The notes: generated from the sequence alone by a model not told the origin. A DNA stretch of 64,000 nucleotides from Pythium myriotylum (GCA_023091665.1 JALJCQ010000016.1:1-64000); one strand, 5' to 3'; shown: positions 12,914-27,414, numbered from the stretch's first letter. A program made the numbers and translations.

Positions 12914-13554
12914 CATCTGTGCAACGACAGATGCGACGGGTGCACCCAGCCGATCACGGCGATCAGCGCCAGCGCCAGCGCCAGCGCACTCTGCTCTTGC
13001 CATGAGTCGGCCGTGAGAGCCGTGAGAGCCGCGAGAGCCGTGAGAGCCGCGAGAGCCGTGAGAGCCGTGAGAGCCGCGAGAGCCGTGAGGACCCATGGCG
13101 TCTTCTCCCATTCGTTACATGGTACATGGTGCATGGTACCTGGTCACCAGCGTCCGCGCATCCGTCTTCGATGGAGTCGCCATCCAGACAAGAGAGATGG
13201 TGCCTAGTCCAAAGGTCCAAAGGTCCAAAGGTCCAACGGCCGTCGTTGGTGTCGTTGGTCTGAATTCGCCATAGTTCCATAGGTGTGCGTGCGAGCGTTC
13301 GTGGCGCGGTGGAGTGTGATGTGGTGGGGTGGGGTAGGAGTTGGAGTGGGGTGGGGTGGGGTGGGGTGGGGTGGGAGTGGAGGGGCGAGTGAGAAGGATG
13401 GGGAAAACAGTGGAGAGGCAGGGACGATGGCAAAGAGAGGCCAGGGAGGCCAGAGAGGTGGGAGAGGTGGGAGAGGTGGGAGAGGTGGAAGAGAGGTGAG
13501 AGGTGAGTGTGGTGCAGGTATGTTGTGTGTTTTGGGGAGGGCTACCTTCGAACT

Positions 13555-13627
13555 TCCCAGATAGTCTAGGTGGTTAGGATAGCTGGCTCTCACCCAGCAG
13601 ACCCGGGTTCGAGTCCCGGTTTGGGAA
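13555..13627 (+). tRNA. tRNA-Glu (CTC), unit 12
   Basis: Full-length copy. Unit 12 spans 12911-14104; 8 copies of the 9-bp repeat and an extended GGGGT tract. Confidence 0.95.
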
Positions 13628-13934
13628 CGTTTTGCATCTTTTACCGCGCCCCGCAATGACAACCATGAACCTACCCTACCAGCTAGCCACCCACACACTC
13701 AACCGATCAACGACCCTACACAATCACCACCACCATCTCGCTCGGCCCAATGCTCCACACTTCACACCCAGCACCACTGTCCATGCCAACACGATGCCTA
13801 TGGCTATGCCAACTCCAACTCCGACCCCAATTGCGGCACAGACGTCAACACGCCAATACCACGCGGCCACCAACACGATGCTAGCGTCGACGTCGACGTC
13901 CACGTGACGCTTCATTCTCCTCTCGGACGTGTTA

Positions 13935-13999
<65 letters not shown>

Positions 14000-14034
14000 C
14001 CACCTCTTTCTTTCTGTCTGTCTATCTTTCTTTA

Positions 14035-14101
<67 letters not shown>

Positions 14102-14711
14102 CACAGTCATCTGTGCAACGACAGATGCGACGGGTGCACCCAGCCGATCACGGCGATCAGCGCCAGCGCCAGCGCCAGCGCACTCTGCTCTTGCCATGAG
14201 TCGGCCGTGAGAGCCGTGAGAGCCGTGAGAGCCGTGAGAGCCGCGAGAGCCGTGAGGACCCATGGCGTCTTCTCCCATTCGTTACATGGTACATGGTGCA
14301 TGGTACCTGGTCACCAGCGTCCGCGCATCCGTCTTCGATGGAGTCGCCATCCAGACAAGAGAGATGGTGCCTAGTCCAAAGGTCCAAAGGTCCAAAGGTC
14401 CAACGGCCGTCGTTGGTGTCGTTGGTCTGAATTCGCCATAGTTCCATAGGTGTGCGTGCGAGCGTTCGTGGCGCGGTGGAGTGTGATGTGGTGGGGTGGG
14501 GTAGGAGTTGGAGTGGGGTGGGGTGGGGTGGGAGTGGAGGGGCGAGTGAGAAGGATGGGAAAAACAGTGGAGAGGCAGGGACGATGGCAAAGAGAGGCCA
14601 GGGAGGCCAGAGAGGTGGGAGAGGTGGGAGAGGTGGGAGAGGTGGAAGAGAGGTGAGAGGTGAGTGTGGTGCAGGTATGTTGTGTGTTTTGGGGAGGGCT
14701 ACCTTCGAACT

Positions 14712-14784
14712 TCCCAGATAGTCTAGGTGGTTAGGATAGCTGGCTCTCACCCAGCAGACCCGGGTTCGAGTCCCGGTTTGGGAA
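14712..14784 (+). tRNA. tRNA-Glu (CTC), unit 13
   Basis: Full-length copy. Unit 13 spans 14105-15255; 5 copies of the 9-bp repeat. Confidence 0.95.
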
Positions 14785-15091
14785 CGTTTTGCATCTTTTA
14801 CCGCGCCCCGCAATGACAACCATGAACCTACCCTACCAGCTAGCCACCCACACACTCAACCGATCAACGACCCTACACAATCACCACCACCATCTCGCTC
14901 GGCCCAATGCTCCACACTTCACACCCAGCACCACTGTCCATGCCAACACGATGCCTATGGCTATGCCAACTCCAACTCCGACCCCAATTGCGGCACAGAC
15001 GTCAACACGCCAATACCACGCGGCCACCAACACGATGCTAGCGTCGACGTCGACGTCCACGTGACGCTTCATTCTCCTCTCGGACGTGTTA

Positions 15092-15150
<59 letters not shown>

Positions 15151-15185
15151 CCACCTCTTTCTTTCTGTCTGTCTATCTTTCTTTA

Positions 15186-15252
<67 letters not shown>

Positions 15253-15862
15253 CACAGTCATCTGTGCAACGACAGATGCGACGGGTGCACCCAGCCGATC
15301 ACGGCGATCAGCGCCAGCGCCAGCGCCAGCGCACTCTGCTCTTGCCATGAGTCGGCCGTGAGAGCCGTGAGAGCCGTGAGAGCCGTGAGAGCCGCGAGAG
15401 CCGTGAGGACCCATGGCGTCTTCTCCCATTCGTTACATGGTACATGGTGCATGGTACCTGGTCACCAGCGTCCGCGCATCCGTCTTCGATGGAGTCGCCA
15501 TCCAGACAAGAGAGATGGTGCCTAGTCCAAAGGTCCAAAGGTCCAAAGGTCCAACGGCCGTCGTTGGTGTCGTTGGTCTGAATTCGCCATAGTTCCATAG
15601 GTGTGCGTGCGAGCGTTCGTGGCGCGGTGGAGTGTGATGTGGTGGGGTGGGGTAGGAGTTGGAGTGGGGTGGGGTGGGGTGGGAGTGGAGGGGCGAGTGA
15701 GAAGGATGGGAAAAACAGTGGAGAGGCAGGGACGATGGCAAAGAGAGGCCAGGGAGGCCAGAGAGGTGGGAGAGGTGGGAAAGGTGGGAGAGGTGGAAGA
15801 GAGGTGAGAGGTGAGTGTGGTGCAGGTATGTTGTGTGTTTTGGGGAGGGCTACCTTCGAACT

Positions 15863-15935
15863 TCCCAGATAGTCTAGGTGGTTAGGATAGCTGGCTCTCA
15901 CCCAGCAGACCCGGGTTCGAGTCCCGGTTTGGGAA
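15863..15935 (+). tRNA. tRNA-Glu (CTC), unit 14
   Basis: Full-length copy. Unit 14 spans 15256-16410; 5 copies of the 9-bp repeat. Confidence 0.95.
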
Positions 15936-16242
15936 CGTTTTGCATCTTTTACCGCGCCCCGCAATGACAACCATGAACCTACCCTACCAGCTAGCCACCC
16001 ACACACTCAACCGATCAACGACCCTACACAATCACCACCACCATCTCGCTCGGCCCAATGCTCCACACTTCACACCCAGCACCACTGTCCATGCCAACAC
16101 GATGCCTATGGCTATGCCAACTCCAACTCCGACCCCAATTGCGGCACAGACGTCAACACGCCAATACCACGCGGCCACCAACACGATGCTAGCGTCGACG
16201 TCGACGTCCACGTGACGCTTCATTCTCCTCTCGGACGTGTTA

Positions 16243-16311
<69 letters not shown>

Positions 16312-16346
16312 CCACCTCTTTCTTTCTGTCTGTCTATCTTTCTTTA

Positions 16347-16407
<61 letters not shown>

Positions 16408-17036
16408 CACAGTCATCTGTGCAACGACAGATGCGACGGGTGCACCCAGCCGATCACGGCGATCAGCGCCAGCGCCAGCGCCAGCGCACTCTGCTCTTGC
16501 CATGAGTCGGCCGTGAGAGCCGTGAGAGCCGTGAGAGCCGTGAGAGCCGCGAGAGCCGTGAGAGCCGTGAGAGCCGCGAGAGCCGTGAGGACCCATGGCG
16601 TCTTCTCCCATTCGTTACATGGTACATGGTGCATGGTACCTGGTCACCAGCGTCCGCGCATCCGTCTTCGATGGAGTCGCCATCCAGACAAGAGAGATGG
16701 TGCCTAGTCCAAAGGTCCAAAGGTCCAACGGCCGTCGTTGGTGTCGTTGGTCTGAATTCGCCATAGTTCCATAGGTGTGCGTGCGAGCGTTCGTGGCGCG
16801 GTGGAGTGTGATGTGGTGGGGTGGGGTAGGAGTTGGAGTGGGGTGGGGTGGGGTGGGAGTGGAGGGGCGAGTGAGAAGGATGGGAAAAACAGTGGAGAGG
16901 CAGGGACGATGGCAAAGAGAGGCCAGGGAGGCCAGAGAGGTGGGAGAGGTGGGAGAGGTGGGAAAGGTGGAAGAGAGGTGAGAGGTGAGTGTGGTGCAGG
17001 TATGTTGTGTGTTTTGGGGAGGGCTACCTTCGAACT

Positions 17037-17109
17037 TCCCAGATAGTCTAGGTGGTTAGGATAGCTGGCTCTCACCCAGCAGACCCGGGTTCGAGTCCCG
17101 GTTTGGGAA
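17037..17109 (+). tRNA. tRNA-Glu (CTC), unit 15
   Basis: Full-length copy. Unit 15 spans 16411-17574; 8 copies of the 9-bp repeat. Confidence 0.95.
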
Positions 17110-17416
17110 CGTTTTGCATCTTTTACCGCGCCCCGCAATGACAACCATGAACCTACCCTACCAGCTAGCCACCCACACACTCAACCGATCAACGACCCTA
17201 CACAATCACCACCACCATCTCGCTCGGCCCAATGCTCCACACTTCACACCCAGCACCACTGTCCATGCCAACACGATGCCTATGGCTATGCCAACTCCAA
17301 CTCCGACCCCAATTGCGGCACAGACGTCAACACGCCAATACCACGCGGCCACCAACACGATGCTAGCGTCGACGTCGACGTCCACGTGACGCTTCATTCT
17401 CCTCTCGGACGTGTTA

Positions 17417-17479
<63 letters not shown>

Positions 17480-17514
17480 CCACCTCTTTCTTTCTGTCTG
17501 TCTATCTTTCTTTA

Positions 17515-17571
<57 letters not shown>

Positions 17572-18209
17572 CACAGTCATCTGTGCAACGACAGATGCGA
17601 CGGGTGCACCCAGCCGATCACGGCGATCAGCGCCAGCGCCAGCGCCAGCGCACTCTGCTCTTGCCATGAGTCGGCCGTGAGAGCCGTGAGAGCCGTGAGA
17701 GCCGTGAGAGCCGCGAGAGCCGTGAGAGCCGTGAGAGCCGCGAGAGCCGTGAGGACCCATGGCGTCTTCTCCCATTCGTTACATGGTACATGGTGCATGG
17801 TACCTGGTCACCAGCGTCCGCGCATCCGTCTTCGATGGAGTCGCCATCCAGACAAGAGAGATGGTGCCTAGTCCAAAGGTCCAAAGGTCCAACGGCCGTC
17901 GTTGGTGTCGTTGGTCTGAATTCGCCATAGTTCCATAGGTGTGCGTGCGAGCGTTCGTGGCGCGGTGGAGTGTGATGTGGTGGGGTGGGGTAGGAGTTGG
18001 AGTGGGGTGGGGTGGGGTGGGAGTGGAGGGGCGAGTGAGAAGGATGGGAAAAACAGTGGAGAGGCAGGGACGATGGCAAAGAGAGGCCAGGGAGGCCAGA
18101 GAGGTGGGAGAGGTGGGAGAGGTGGGAAAGGTGGGAGAGGTGGAAGAGAGGTGAGAGGTGAGTGTGGTGCAGGTATGTTGTGTGTTTTGGGGAGGGCTAC
18201 CTTCGAACT

Positions 18210-18282
18210 TCCCAGATAGTCTAGGTGGTTAGGATAGCTGGCTCTCACCCAGCAGACCCGGGTTCGAGTCCCGGTTTGGGAA
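18210..18282 (+). tRNA. tRNA-Glu (CTC), unit 16
   Basis: Full-length copy. Unit 16 spans 17575-18719; 8 copies of the 9-bp repeat and a short (CT)n tract of about 34 bp. Confidence 0.95.
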
Positions 18283-18589
18283 CGTTTTGCATCTTTTACC
18301 GCGCCCCGCAATGACAACCATGAACCTACCCTACCAGCTAGCCACCCACACACTCAACCGATCAACGACCCTACACAATCACCACCACCATCTCGCTCGG
18401 CCCAATGCTCCACACTTCACACCCAGCACCACTGTCCATGCCAACACGATGCCTATGGCTATGCCAACTCCAACTCCGACCCCAATTGCGGCACAGACGT
18501 CAACACGCCAATACCACGCGGCCACCAACACGATGCTAGCGTCGACGTCGACGTCCACGTGACGCTTCATTCTCCTCTCGGACGTGTTA

Positions 18590-18630
<41 letters not shown>

Positions 18631-18665
18631 CCACCTCTTTCTTTCTGTCTGTCTATCTTTCTTTA

Positions 18666-18716
<51 letters not shown>

Positions 18717-19345
18717 CACAGTCATCTGTGCAACGACAGATGCGACGGGTGCACCCAGCCGATCACGGCGATCAGCGCCAGCGCCAGCGCCAGCGCACTC
18801 TGCTCTTGCCATGAGTCGGCCGTGAGAGCCGTGAGAGCCGTGAGAGCCGCGAGAGCCGTGAGAGCCGTGAGAGCCGCGAGAGCCGTGAGGACCCATGGCG
18901 TCTTCTCCTATTCGTTACATGGTACATGGTGCATGGTACCTGGTCACCAGCGTCCGCGCATCCGTCTTCGATGGAGTCGCCATCCAGACAAGAGAGATGG
19001 TGCCTAGTCCAAAGGTCCAAAGGTCCAACGGCCGTCGTTGGTGTCGTTGGTCTGGATTCGCCATAGTTCCATAGGTGTGCGTGCGAGCGTTCGTGGCGCG
19101 GTGGAGTGTGATGTGGTGGGGTGGGGTAGGAGTTGGAGTGGGGTGGGGTGGGGTGGGAGTGGAGGGGCGAGTGAGAAGGATGGGAAAAACAGTGGAGAGG
19201 CAGGGACGATGGCAAAGAGAGGCCAGGGAGGCCAGAGAGGTGGGAGAGGTGGGAGAGGTGGGAAAGGTGGGAGAGGTGGAAGAGAGGTGAGAGGTGAGTG
19301 TGGTGCAGGTATGTTGTGTGTTTTGGGGAGGGCTACCTTCGAACT

Positions 19346-19418
19346 TCCCAGATAGTCTAGGTGGTTAGGATAGCTGGCTCTCACCCAGCAGACCCGGGTT
19401 CGAGTCCCGGTTTGGGAA
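19346..19418 (+). tRNA. tRNA-Glu (CTC), unit 17
   Basis: Full-length copy. Unit 17 spans 18720-19855; 7 copies of the 9-bp repeat. It carries the CTCCTATTCG variant, where most units have CTCCCATTCG, as does unit 18. Confidence 0.95.
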
Positions 19419-19725
19419 CGTTTTGCATCTTTTACCGCGCCCCGCAATGACAACCATGAACCTACCCTACCAGCTAGCCACCCACACACTCAACCGATCA
19501 ACGACCCTACACAATCACCACCACCATCTCGCTCGGCCCAATGCTCCACACTTCACACCCAGCACCACTGTCCATGCCAACACGATGCCTATGGCTATGC
19601 CAACTCCAACTCCGACCCCAATTGCGGCACAGACGTCAACACGCCAATACCACGCGGCCACCAACACGATGCTAGCGTCGACGTCGACGTCCACGTGACG
19701 CTTCATTCTCCTCTCGGACGTGTTA

Positions 19726-19762
<37 letters not shown>

Positions 19763-19797
19763 CCACCTCTTTCTTTCTGTCTGTCTATCTTTCTTTA

Positions 19798-19852
<55 letters not shown>

Positions 19853-20481
19853 CACAGTCATCTGTGCAACGACAGATGCGACGGGTGCACCCAGCCGATC
19901 ACGGCGATCAGCGCCAGCGCCAGCGCCAGCGCACTCTGCTCTTGCCATGAGTCGGCCGTGAGAGCCGTGAGAGCCGTGAGAGCCGCGAGAGCCGTGAGAG
20001 CCGTGAGAGCCGCGAGAGCCGTGAGGACCCATGGCGTCTTCTCCTATTCGTTACATGGTACATGGTGCATGGTACCTGGTCACCAGCGTCCGCGCATCCG
20101 TCTTCGATGGAGTCGCCATCCAGACAAGAGAGATGGTGCCTAGTCCAAAGGTCCAAAGGTCCAACGGCCGTCGTTGGTGTCGTTGGTCTGGATTCGCCAT
20201 AGTTCCATAGGTGTGCGTGCGAGCGTTCGTGGCGCGGTGGAGTGTGATGTGGTGGGGTGGGGTAGGAGTTGGAGTGGGGTGGGGTGGGGTGGGAGTGGAG
20301 GGGCGAGTGAGAAGGATGGGAAAAACAGTGGAGAGGCAGGGACGATGGCAAAGAGAGGCCAGGGAGGCCAGAGAGGTGGGAGAGGTGGGAGAGGTGGGAA
20401 AGGTGGGAGAGGTGGAAGAGAGGTGAGAGGTGAGTGTGGTGCAGGTATGTTGTGTGTTTTGGGGAGGGCTACCTTCGAACT

Positions 20482-20554
20482 TCCCAGATAGTCTAGGTGG
20501 TTAGGATAGCTGGCTCTCACCCAGCAGACCCGGGTTCGAGTCCCGGTTTGGGAA
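20482..20554 (+). tRNA. tRNA-Glu (CTC), unit 18
   Basis: Full-length copy. Unit 18 spans 19856-20956; 7 copies of the 9-bp repeat. It has the 25-bp deletion near 20622 shared with units 3 and 19. Confidence 0.95.
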
Positions 20555-20836
20555 CGTTTTGCATCTTTTACCGCGCCCCGCAATGACAACCATGAACCTA
20601 CCCTACCAGCTAGCCACCCACACAATCACCACCACCATCTCGCTCGGCCCAATGCTCCACACTTCACACCCAGCACCACTGTCCATGCCAACACGATGCC
20701 TATGGCTATGCCAACTCCAACTCCGACCCCAATTGCGGCACAGACGTCAACACGCCAATACCACGCGGCCACCAACACGATGCTAGCGTCGACGTCGACG
20801 TCCACGTGACGCTTCATTCTCCTCTCGGACGTGTTA

Positions 20837-20873
<37 letters not shown>

Positions 20874-20908
20874 CCACCTCTTTCTTTCTGTCTGTCTATC
20901 TTTCTTTA

Positions 20909-20959
<51 letters not shown>

Positions 20960-21555
20960 CATCTGTGCAACGACAGATGCGACGGGTGCACCCAGCCGAT
21001 CACGGCGATCAGCGCCAGCGCCAGCGCCAGCGCACTCTGCTCTTGCCATGAGTCGGCCGTGAGAGCCGTGAGAGCCGTGAGAGCCGTGAGAGCCGCGAGA
21101 GCCGTGAGGACCCATGGCGTCTTCTCCCATTCGTTACATGGTACATGGTGCATGGTACCTGGTCACCAGCGTCCGCGCATCCGTCTTCGATGGAGTCGCC
21201 ATCCAGACAAGAGAGATGGTGCCTAGTCCAAAGGTCCAAAGGTCCAACGGCCGTCGTTGGTGTCGTTGGTCTGGATTCGCCATAGTTCCATAGGTGTGCG
21301 TGCGAGCGTTCGTGGCGCGGTGGAGTGTGATGTGGTGGGGTGGGGTAGGAGTTGGAGTGGGGTGGGGTGGGGTGGGAGTGGAGGGGCGAGTGAGAAGGAT
21401 GGGAAAAACAGTGGAGAGGCAGGGACGATGGCAAAGAGAGGCCAGGGAGGCCAGAGAGGTGGGAGAGGTGGGAAAGGTGGGAGAGGTGGAAGAGAGGTGA
21501 GAGGTGAGTGTGGTGCAGGTATGTTGTGTGTTTTGGGGAGGGCTACCTTCGAACT

Positions 21556-21628
21556 TCCCAGATAGTCTAGGTGGTTAGGATAGCTGGCTCTCACCCAGCA
21601 GACCCGGGTTCGAGTCCCGGTTTGGGAA
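21556..21628 (+). tRNA. tRNA-Glu (CTC), unit 19
   Basis: Full-length copy. Unit 19 spans 20957-22048 and is the shortest undisrupted unit (1092 bp); 5 copies of the 9-bp repeat; 25-bp deletion near 21696. Confidence 0.95.
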
Positions 21629-21910
21629 CGTTTTGCATCTTTTACCGCGCCCCGCAATGACAACCATGAACCTACCCTACCAGCTAGCCACCCACACAAT
21701 CACCACCACCATCTCGCTCGGCCCAATGCTCCACACTTCACACCCAGCACCACTGTCCATGCCAACACGATGCCTATGGCTATGCCAACTCCAACTCCGA
21801 CCCCAATTGCGGCACAGACGTCAACACGCCAATACCACGCGGCCACCAACACGATGCTAGCGTCGACGTCGACGTCCACGTGACGCTTCATTCTCCTCTC
21901 GGACGTGTTA

Positions 21911-21973
<63 letters not shown>

Positions 21974-22008
21974 CCACCTCTTTCTTTCTGTCTGTCTATC
22001 TTTCTTTA

Positions 22009-22051
<43 letters not shown>

Positions 22052-22690
22052 CATCTGTGCAACGACAGATGCGACGGGTGCACCCAGCCGATCACGGCGA
22101 TCAGCGCCAGCGCCAGCGCCAGCGCACTCTGCTCTTGCCATGAGTCGGCCGTGAGAGCCGTGAGAGCCGCGAGAGCCGTGAGAGCCGCGAGAGCCGTGAG
22201 AGCCGTGAGAGCCGCGAGAGCCGTGAGGACCCATGGCGTCTTCTCCCATTCGTTACATGGTACATGGTGCATGGTACCTGGTCACCAGCGTCCGCGCATC
22301 CGTCTTCGATGGAGTCGCCATCCAGACAAGAGAGATGGTGCCTAGTCCAAAGGTCCAAAGGTCCAAAGGTCCAAAGGTCCAACGGCCGTCGTTGGTGTCG
22401 TTGGTCTGAATTCGCCATAGTTCCATAGGTGTGCGTGCGAGCGTTCGTGGCGCGGTGGAGTGTGATGTGGTGGGGTGGGGTAGGAGTTGGAGTGGGGTGG
22501 GGTGGGGTGGGAGTGGAGGGGCGAGTGAGAAGGATGGGAAAAACAGTGGAGAGGCAGGGACGATGGCAAAGAGAGGCCAGGGAGGCCAGAGAGGTGGGAG
22601 AGGTGGGAGAGGTGGGAGAGGTGGAAGAGAGGTGAGAGGTGAGTGTGGTGCAGGTATGTTGTGTGTTTTGGGGAGGGCTACCTTCGAACT

Positions 22691-22763
22691 TCCCAGATAG
22701 TCTAGGTGGTTAGGATAGCTGGCTCTCACCCAGCAGACCCGGGTTCGAGTCCCGGTTTGGGAA
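22691..22763 (+). tRNA. tRNA-Glu (CTC), unit 20
   Basis: Full-length copy. Unit 20 spans 22049-23246; 8 copies of the 9-bp repeat. It has four AAAGGTCC copies and loses two bases (GC) in the CCGCGCCCCG stretch after the terminator. Confidence 0.95.
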
Positions 22764-23068
22764 CGTTTTGCATCTTTTACCGCCCCGCAATGACAACCAT
22801 GAACCTACCCTACCAGCTAGCCACCCACACACTCAACCGATCAACGACCCTACACAATCACCACCACCATCTCGCTCGGCCCAATGCTCCACACTTCACA
22901 CCCAGCACCACTGTCCATGCCAACACGATGCCTATGGCTATGCCAACTCCAACTCCGACCCCAATTGCGGCACAGACGTCAACACGCCAATACCACGCGG
23001 CCACCAACACGATGCTAGCGTCGACGTCGACGTCCACGTGACGCTTCATTCTCCTCTCGGACGTGTTA

Positions 23069-23151
<83 letters not shown>

Positions 23152-23186
23152 CCACCTCTTTCTTTCTGTCTGTCTATCTTTCTTTA

Positions 23187-23243
<57 letters not shown>

Positions 23244-23863
23244 CACAGTCATCTGTGCAACGACAGATGCGACGGGTGCACCCAGCCGATCACGGCGATC
23301 AGCGCCAGCGCCAGCGCCAGCGCACTCTGCTCTTGCCATGAGTCGGCCGTGAGAGCCGTGAGAGCCGCGAGAGCCGTGAGAGCCGCGAGAGCCGTGAGAG
23401 CCGTGAGAGCCGCGAGAGCCGTGAGGACCCATGGCGTCTTCTCCCATTCGTTACATGGTACATGGTGCATGGTACCTGGTCACCAGCGTCCGCGCATCCG
23501 TCTTCGATGGAGTCGCCATCCAGACAAGAGAGATGGTGCCTAGTCCAAAGGTCCAAAGGTCCAACGGCCGTCGTTGGTGTCGTTGGTCTGAATTCGCCAT
23601 AGTTCCATAGGTGTGCGTGCGAGCGTTCGTGGCGCGGTGGAGTGTGATGTGGTGGGGTGGGGTAGGAGTTGGAGTGGGGTGGGGTGGGGTGGGAGTGGAG
23701 GGGCGAGTGAGAAGGATGGGAAAAACAGTGGAGAGGCAGGGACGATGGCAAGGAGAGGCCAGGGAGGCCAGAGAGGTGGGAAAGGTGGGAGAGGTGGAAG
23801 AGAGGTGAGAGGTGAGTGTGGTGCAGGTATGTTGTGTGTTTTGGGGAGGGCTACGTTCGAACT

Positions 23864-23936
23864 TCCCAGATAGTCTAGGTGGTTAGGATAGCTGGCTCTC
23901 ACCCAGCAGACCCGGGTTCGAGTCCCGGTTTGGGAA
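23864..23936 (+). tRNA. tRNA-Glu (CTC), unit 21
   Basis: Full-length copy. Unit 21 spans 23247-24381; 8 copies of the 9-bp repeat. The base 12 nt upstream of the tRNA is G (TACGTTCG) rather than C, a variant shared with units 23 and 24. Confidence 0.95.
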
Positions 23937-24243
23937 CGTTTTGCATCTTTTACCGCGCCCCGCAATGACAACCATGAACCTACCCTACCAGCTAGCCACC
24001 CACACACTCAACCGATCAACGACCCTACACAATCACCACCACCATCTCGCTCGGCCCAATGCTCCACACTTCACACCCAGCACCACTGTCCATGCCAACA
24101 CGATGCCTATGGCTATGCCAACTCCAACTCCGACCCCAATTGCGGCACAGACGTCAACACGCCAATACCACGCGGCCACCAACACGATGCTAGCGTCGAC
24201 GTCGACGTCCACGTGACGCTTCATTCTCCTCTCGGACGTGTTA

Positions 24244-24308
<65 letters not shown>

Positions 24309-24343
24309 CCACCTCTTTCTTTCTGTCTGTCTATCTTTCTTTA

Positions 24344-24384
<41 letters not shown>

Positions 24385-25017
24385 CATCTGTGCAACGACA
24401 GATGCGACGGGTGCACCCAGCCGATCACGGCGATCAGCGCCAGCGCCAGCGCCAGCGCACTCTGCTCTTGCCATGAGTCGGCCGTGAGAGCCGTGAGAGC
24501 CGCGAGAGCCGTGAGAGCCGTGAGAGCCGCGAGAGCCGTGAGGACCCATGGCGTCTTCTCCTATTCGTTACATGGTACATGGTGCATGGTACCTGGTCAC
24601 CAGCGTCCGCGCATCCGTCTTCGATGGAGTCGCCATCCAGACAAGAGAGATGGTGCCTAGTCCAAAGGTCCAAAGGTCCAAAGGTCCAACGGCCGTCGTT
24701 GGTCTGAATTCGCCATAGTTCCATAGGTGTGCGTGCGAGCGTTCGTGGCGCGGTGGAGTGTGATGTGGTGGGGTGGGGTAGGAGTTGGAGTGGGGTGGGG
24801 TGGGGTGGGGTGGGGTGGGGTGGGGTGGGAGTGGAGGGGCGAGTGAGAAGGATGGGAAAAACAGTGGAGAGGCAGGGACGATGGCAAAGAGAGGCCAGGG
24901 AGGCCAGAGAGGTGGGAGAGGTGGGAGAGGTGGGAAAGGTGGGAGAGGTGGAAGAGAGGTGAGAGGTGAGTGTGGTGCAGGTATGTTGTGTGTTTTGGGG
25001 AGGGCTACCTTCGAACT

Positions 25018-25090
25018 TCCCAGATAGTCTAGGTGGTTAGGATAGCTGGCTCTCACCCAGCAGACCCGGGTTCGAGTCCCGGTTTGGGAA
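25018..25090 (+). tRNA. tRNA-Glu (CTC), unit 22
   Basis: Full-length copy. Unit 22 spans 24382-25555; 6 copies of the 9-bp repeat. It lacks one TGGTGTCGT block near 24702 and has an expanded GGGGT tract. Confidence 0.95.
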
Positions 25091-25397
25091 CGTTTTGCAT
25101 CTTTTACCGCGCCCCGCAATGACAACCATGAACCTACCCTACCAGCTAGCCACCCACACACTCAACCGATCAACGACCCTACACAATCACCACCACCATC
25201 TCGCTCGGCCCAATGCTCCACACTTCACACCCAGCACCACTGTCCATGCCAACACGATGCCTATGGCTATGCCAACTCCAACTCCGACCCCAATTGCGGC
25301 ACAGACGTCAACACGCCAATACCACGCGGCCACCAACACGATGCTAGCGTCGACGTCGACGTCCACGTGACGCTTCATTCTCCTCTCGGACGTGTTA

Positions 25398-25458
<61 letters not shown>

Positions 25459-25493
25459 CCACCTCTTTCTTTCTGTCTGTCTATCTTTCTTTA

Positions 25494-25558
<65 letters not shown>

Positions 25559-26194
25559 CATCTGTGCAACGACAGATGCGACGGGTGCACCCAGCCGATC
25601 ACGGCGATCAGCGCCAGCGCCAGCGCCAGCGCACTCTGCTCTTGCCATGAGTCGGCCGTGAGAGCCGTGAGAGCCGTGAGAGCCGCGAGAGCCGTGAGAG
25701 CCGTGAGAGCCGCGAGAGCCGTGAGGACCCATGGCGTCTTCTCCCATTCGTTACATGGTACATGGTGCATGGTACCTGGTCACCAGCGTCCGCGCATCCG
25801 TCTTCGATGGAGTCGCCATCCAGACAAGAGAGATGGTGCCTAGTCCAAAGGTCCAAAGGTCCAAAGGTCCAACGGCCGTCGTTGGTGTCGTTGGTCTGGA
25901 TTCGCCATAGTTCCATAGGTGTGCGTGCGAGCGTTCGTGGCGCGGTGGAGTGTGATGTGGTGGGGTGGGGTAGGAGTTGGAGTGGGGTGGGGTGGGGTGG
26001 GGTGGGAGTGGAGGGGCGAGTGAGAAGGATGGGAAAAACAGTGGAGAGGCAGGGACGATGGCAAAGAGAGGCCAGGGAGGCCAGAGAGGTGGGAGAGGTG
26101 GGAGAGGTGGGAAAGGTGGGAGAGGTGGAAGAGAGGTGAGAGGTGAGTGTGGTGCAGGTATGTTGTGTGTTTTGGGGAGGGCTACGTTCGAACT

Positions 26195-26267
26195 TCCCAG
26201 ATAGTCTAGGTGGTTAGGATAGCTGGCTCTCACCCAGCAGACCCGGGTTCGAGTCCCGGTTTGGGAA
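26195..26267 (+). tRNA. tRNA-Glu (CTC), unit 23
   Basis: Full-length copy. Unit 23 spans 25556-26700; 7 copies of the 9-bp repeat; TACGTTCG upstream variant. Confidence 0.95.
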
Positions 26268-26574
26268 CGTTTTGCATCTTTTACCGCGCCCCGCAATGAC
26301 AACCATGAACCTACCCTACCAGCTAGCCACCCACACACTCAACCGATCAACGACCCTACACAATCACCACCACCATCTCGCTCGGCCCAATGCTCCACAC
26401 TTCACACCCAGCACCACTGTCCATGCCAACACGATGCCTATGGCTATGCCAACTCCAACTCCGACCCCAATTGCGGCACAGACGTCAACACGCCAATACC
26501 ACGCGGCCACCAACACGATGCTAGCGTCGACGTCGACGTCCACGTGACGCTTCATTCTCCTCTCGGACGTGTTA

Positions 26575-26613
<39 letters not shown>

Positions 26614-26648
26614 CCACCTCTTTCTTTCTGTCTGTCTATCTTTCTTTA

Positions 26649-26703
<55 letters not shown>

Positions 26704-27341
26704 CATCTGTGCAACGACAGATGCGACGGGTGCACCCAGCCGATCACGGCGATCAGCGCCAGCGCCAGCGCCAGCGCACTCTGCTCTTGCCATGAGTCGG
26801 CCGTGAGAGCCGTGAGAGCCGTGAGAGCCGCGAGAGCCGTGAGAGCCGTGAGAGCCGCGAGAGCCGTGAGGACCCATGGCGTCTTCTCCTATTCGTTACA
26901 TGGTACATGGTGCATGGTACCTGGTCACCAGCGTCCGCGCATCCGTCTTCGATGGAGTCGCCATCCAGACAAGAGAGATGGTGCCTAGTCCAAAGGTCCA
27001 AAGGTCCAACGGCCGTCGTTGGTGTCGTTGGTCTGAATTCGCCATAGTTCCATAGGTGTGCGTGCGAGCGTTCGTGGCGCGGTGGAGTGTGATGTGGTGG
27101 GGTGGGGTAGGAGTTGGAGTGGGGTGGGGTGGGGTGGGGTGGGGTGGGGTGGGAGTGGAGGGGCGAGTGAGAAGGATGGGAAAAACAGTGGAGAGGCAGG
27201 GACGATGGCAAAGAGAGGCCAGGGAGGCCAGAGAGGTGGGAGAGGTGGGAGAGGTGGGAGAGGTGGGAGAGGTGGAAGAGAGGTGAGATGTGAGTGTGGT
27301 GCAGGTATGTTGTGTGTTTTGGGGAGGGCTACGTTCGAACT

Positions 27342-27414
27342 TCCCAGATAGTCTAGGTGGTTAGGATAGCTGGCTCTCACCCAGCAGACCCGGGTTCGAG
27401 TCCCGGTTTGGGAA
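27342..27414 (+). tRNA. tRNA-Glu (CTC), unit 24
   Basis: Full-length copy. Unit 24 spans 26701-27845; 7 copies of the 9-bp repeat. It ends with the shortest (CA)n tract (about 25 bp). Confidence 0.95.
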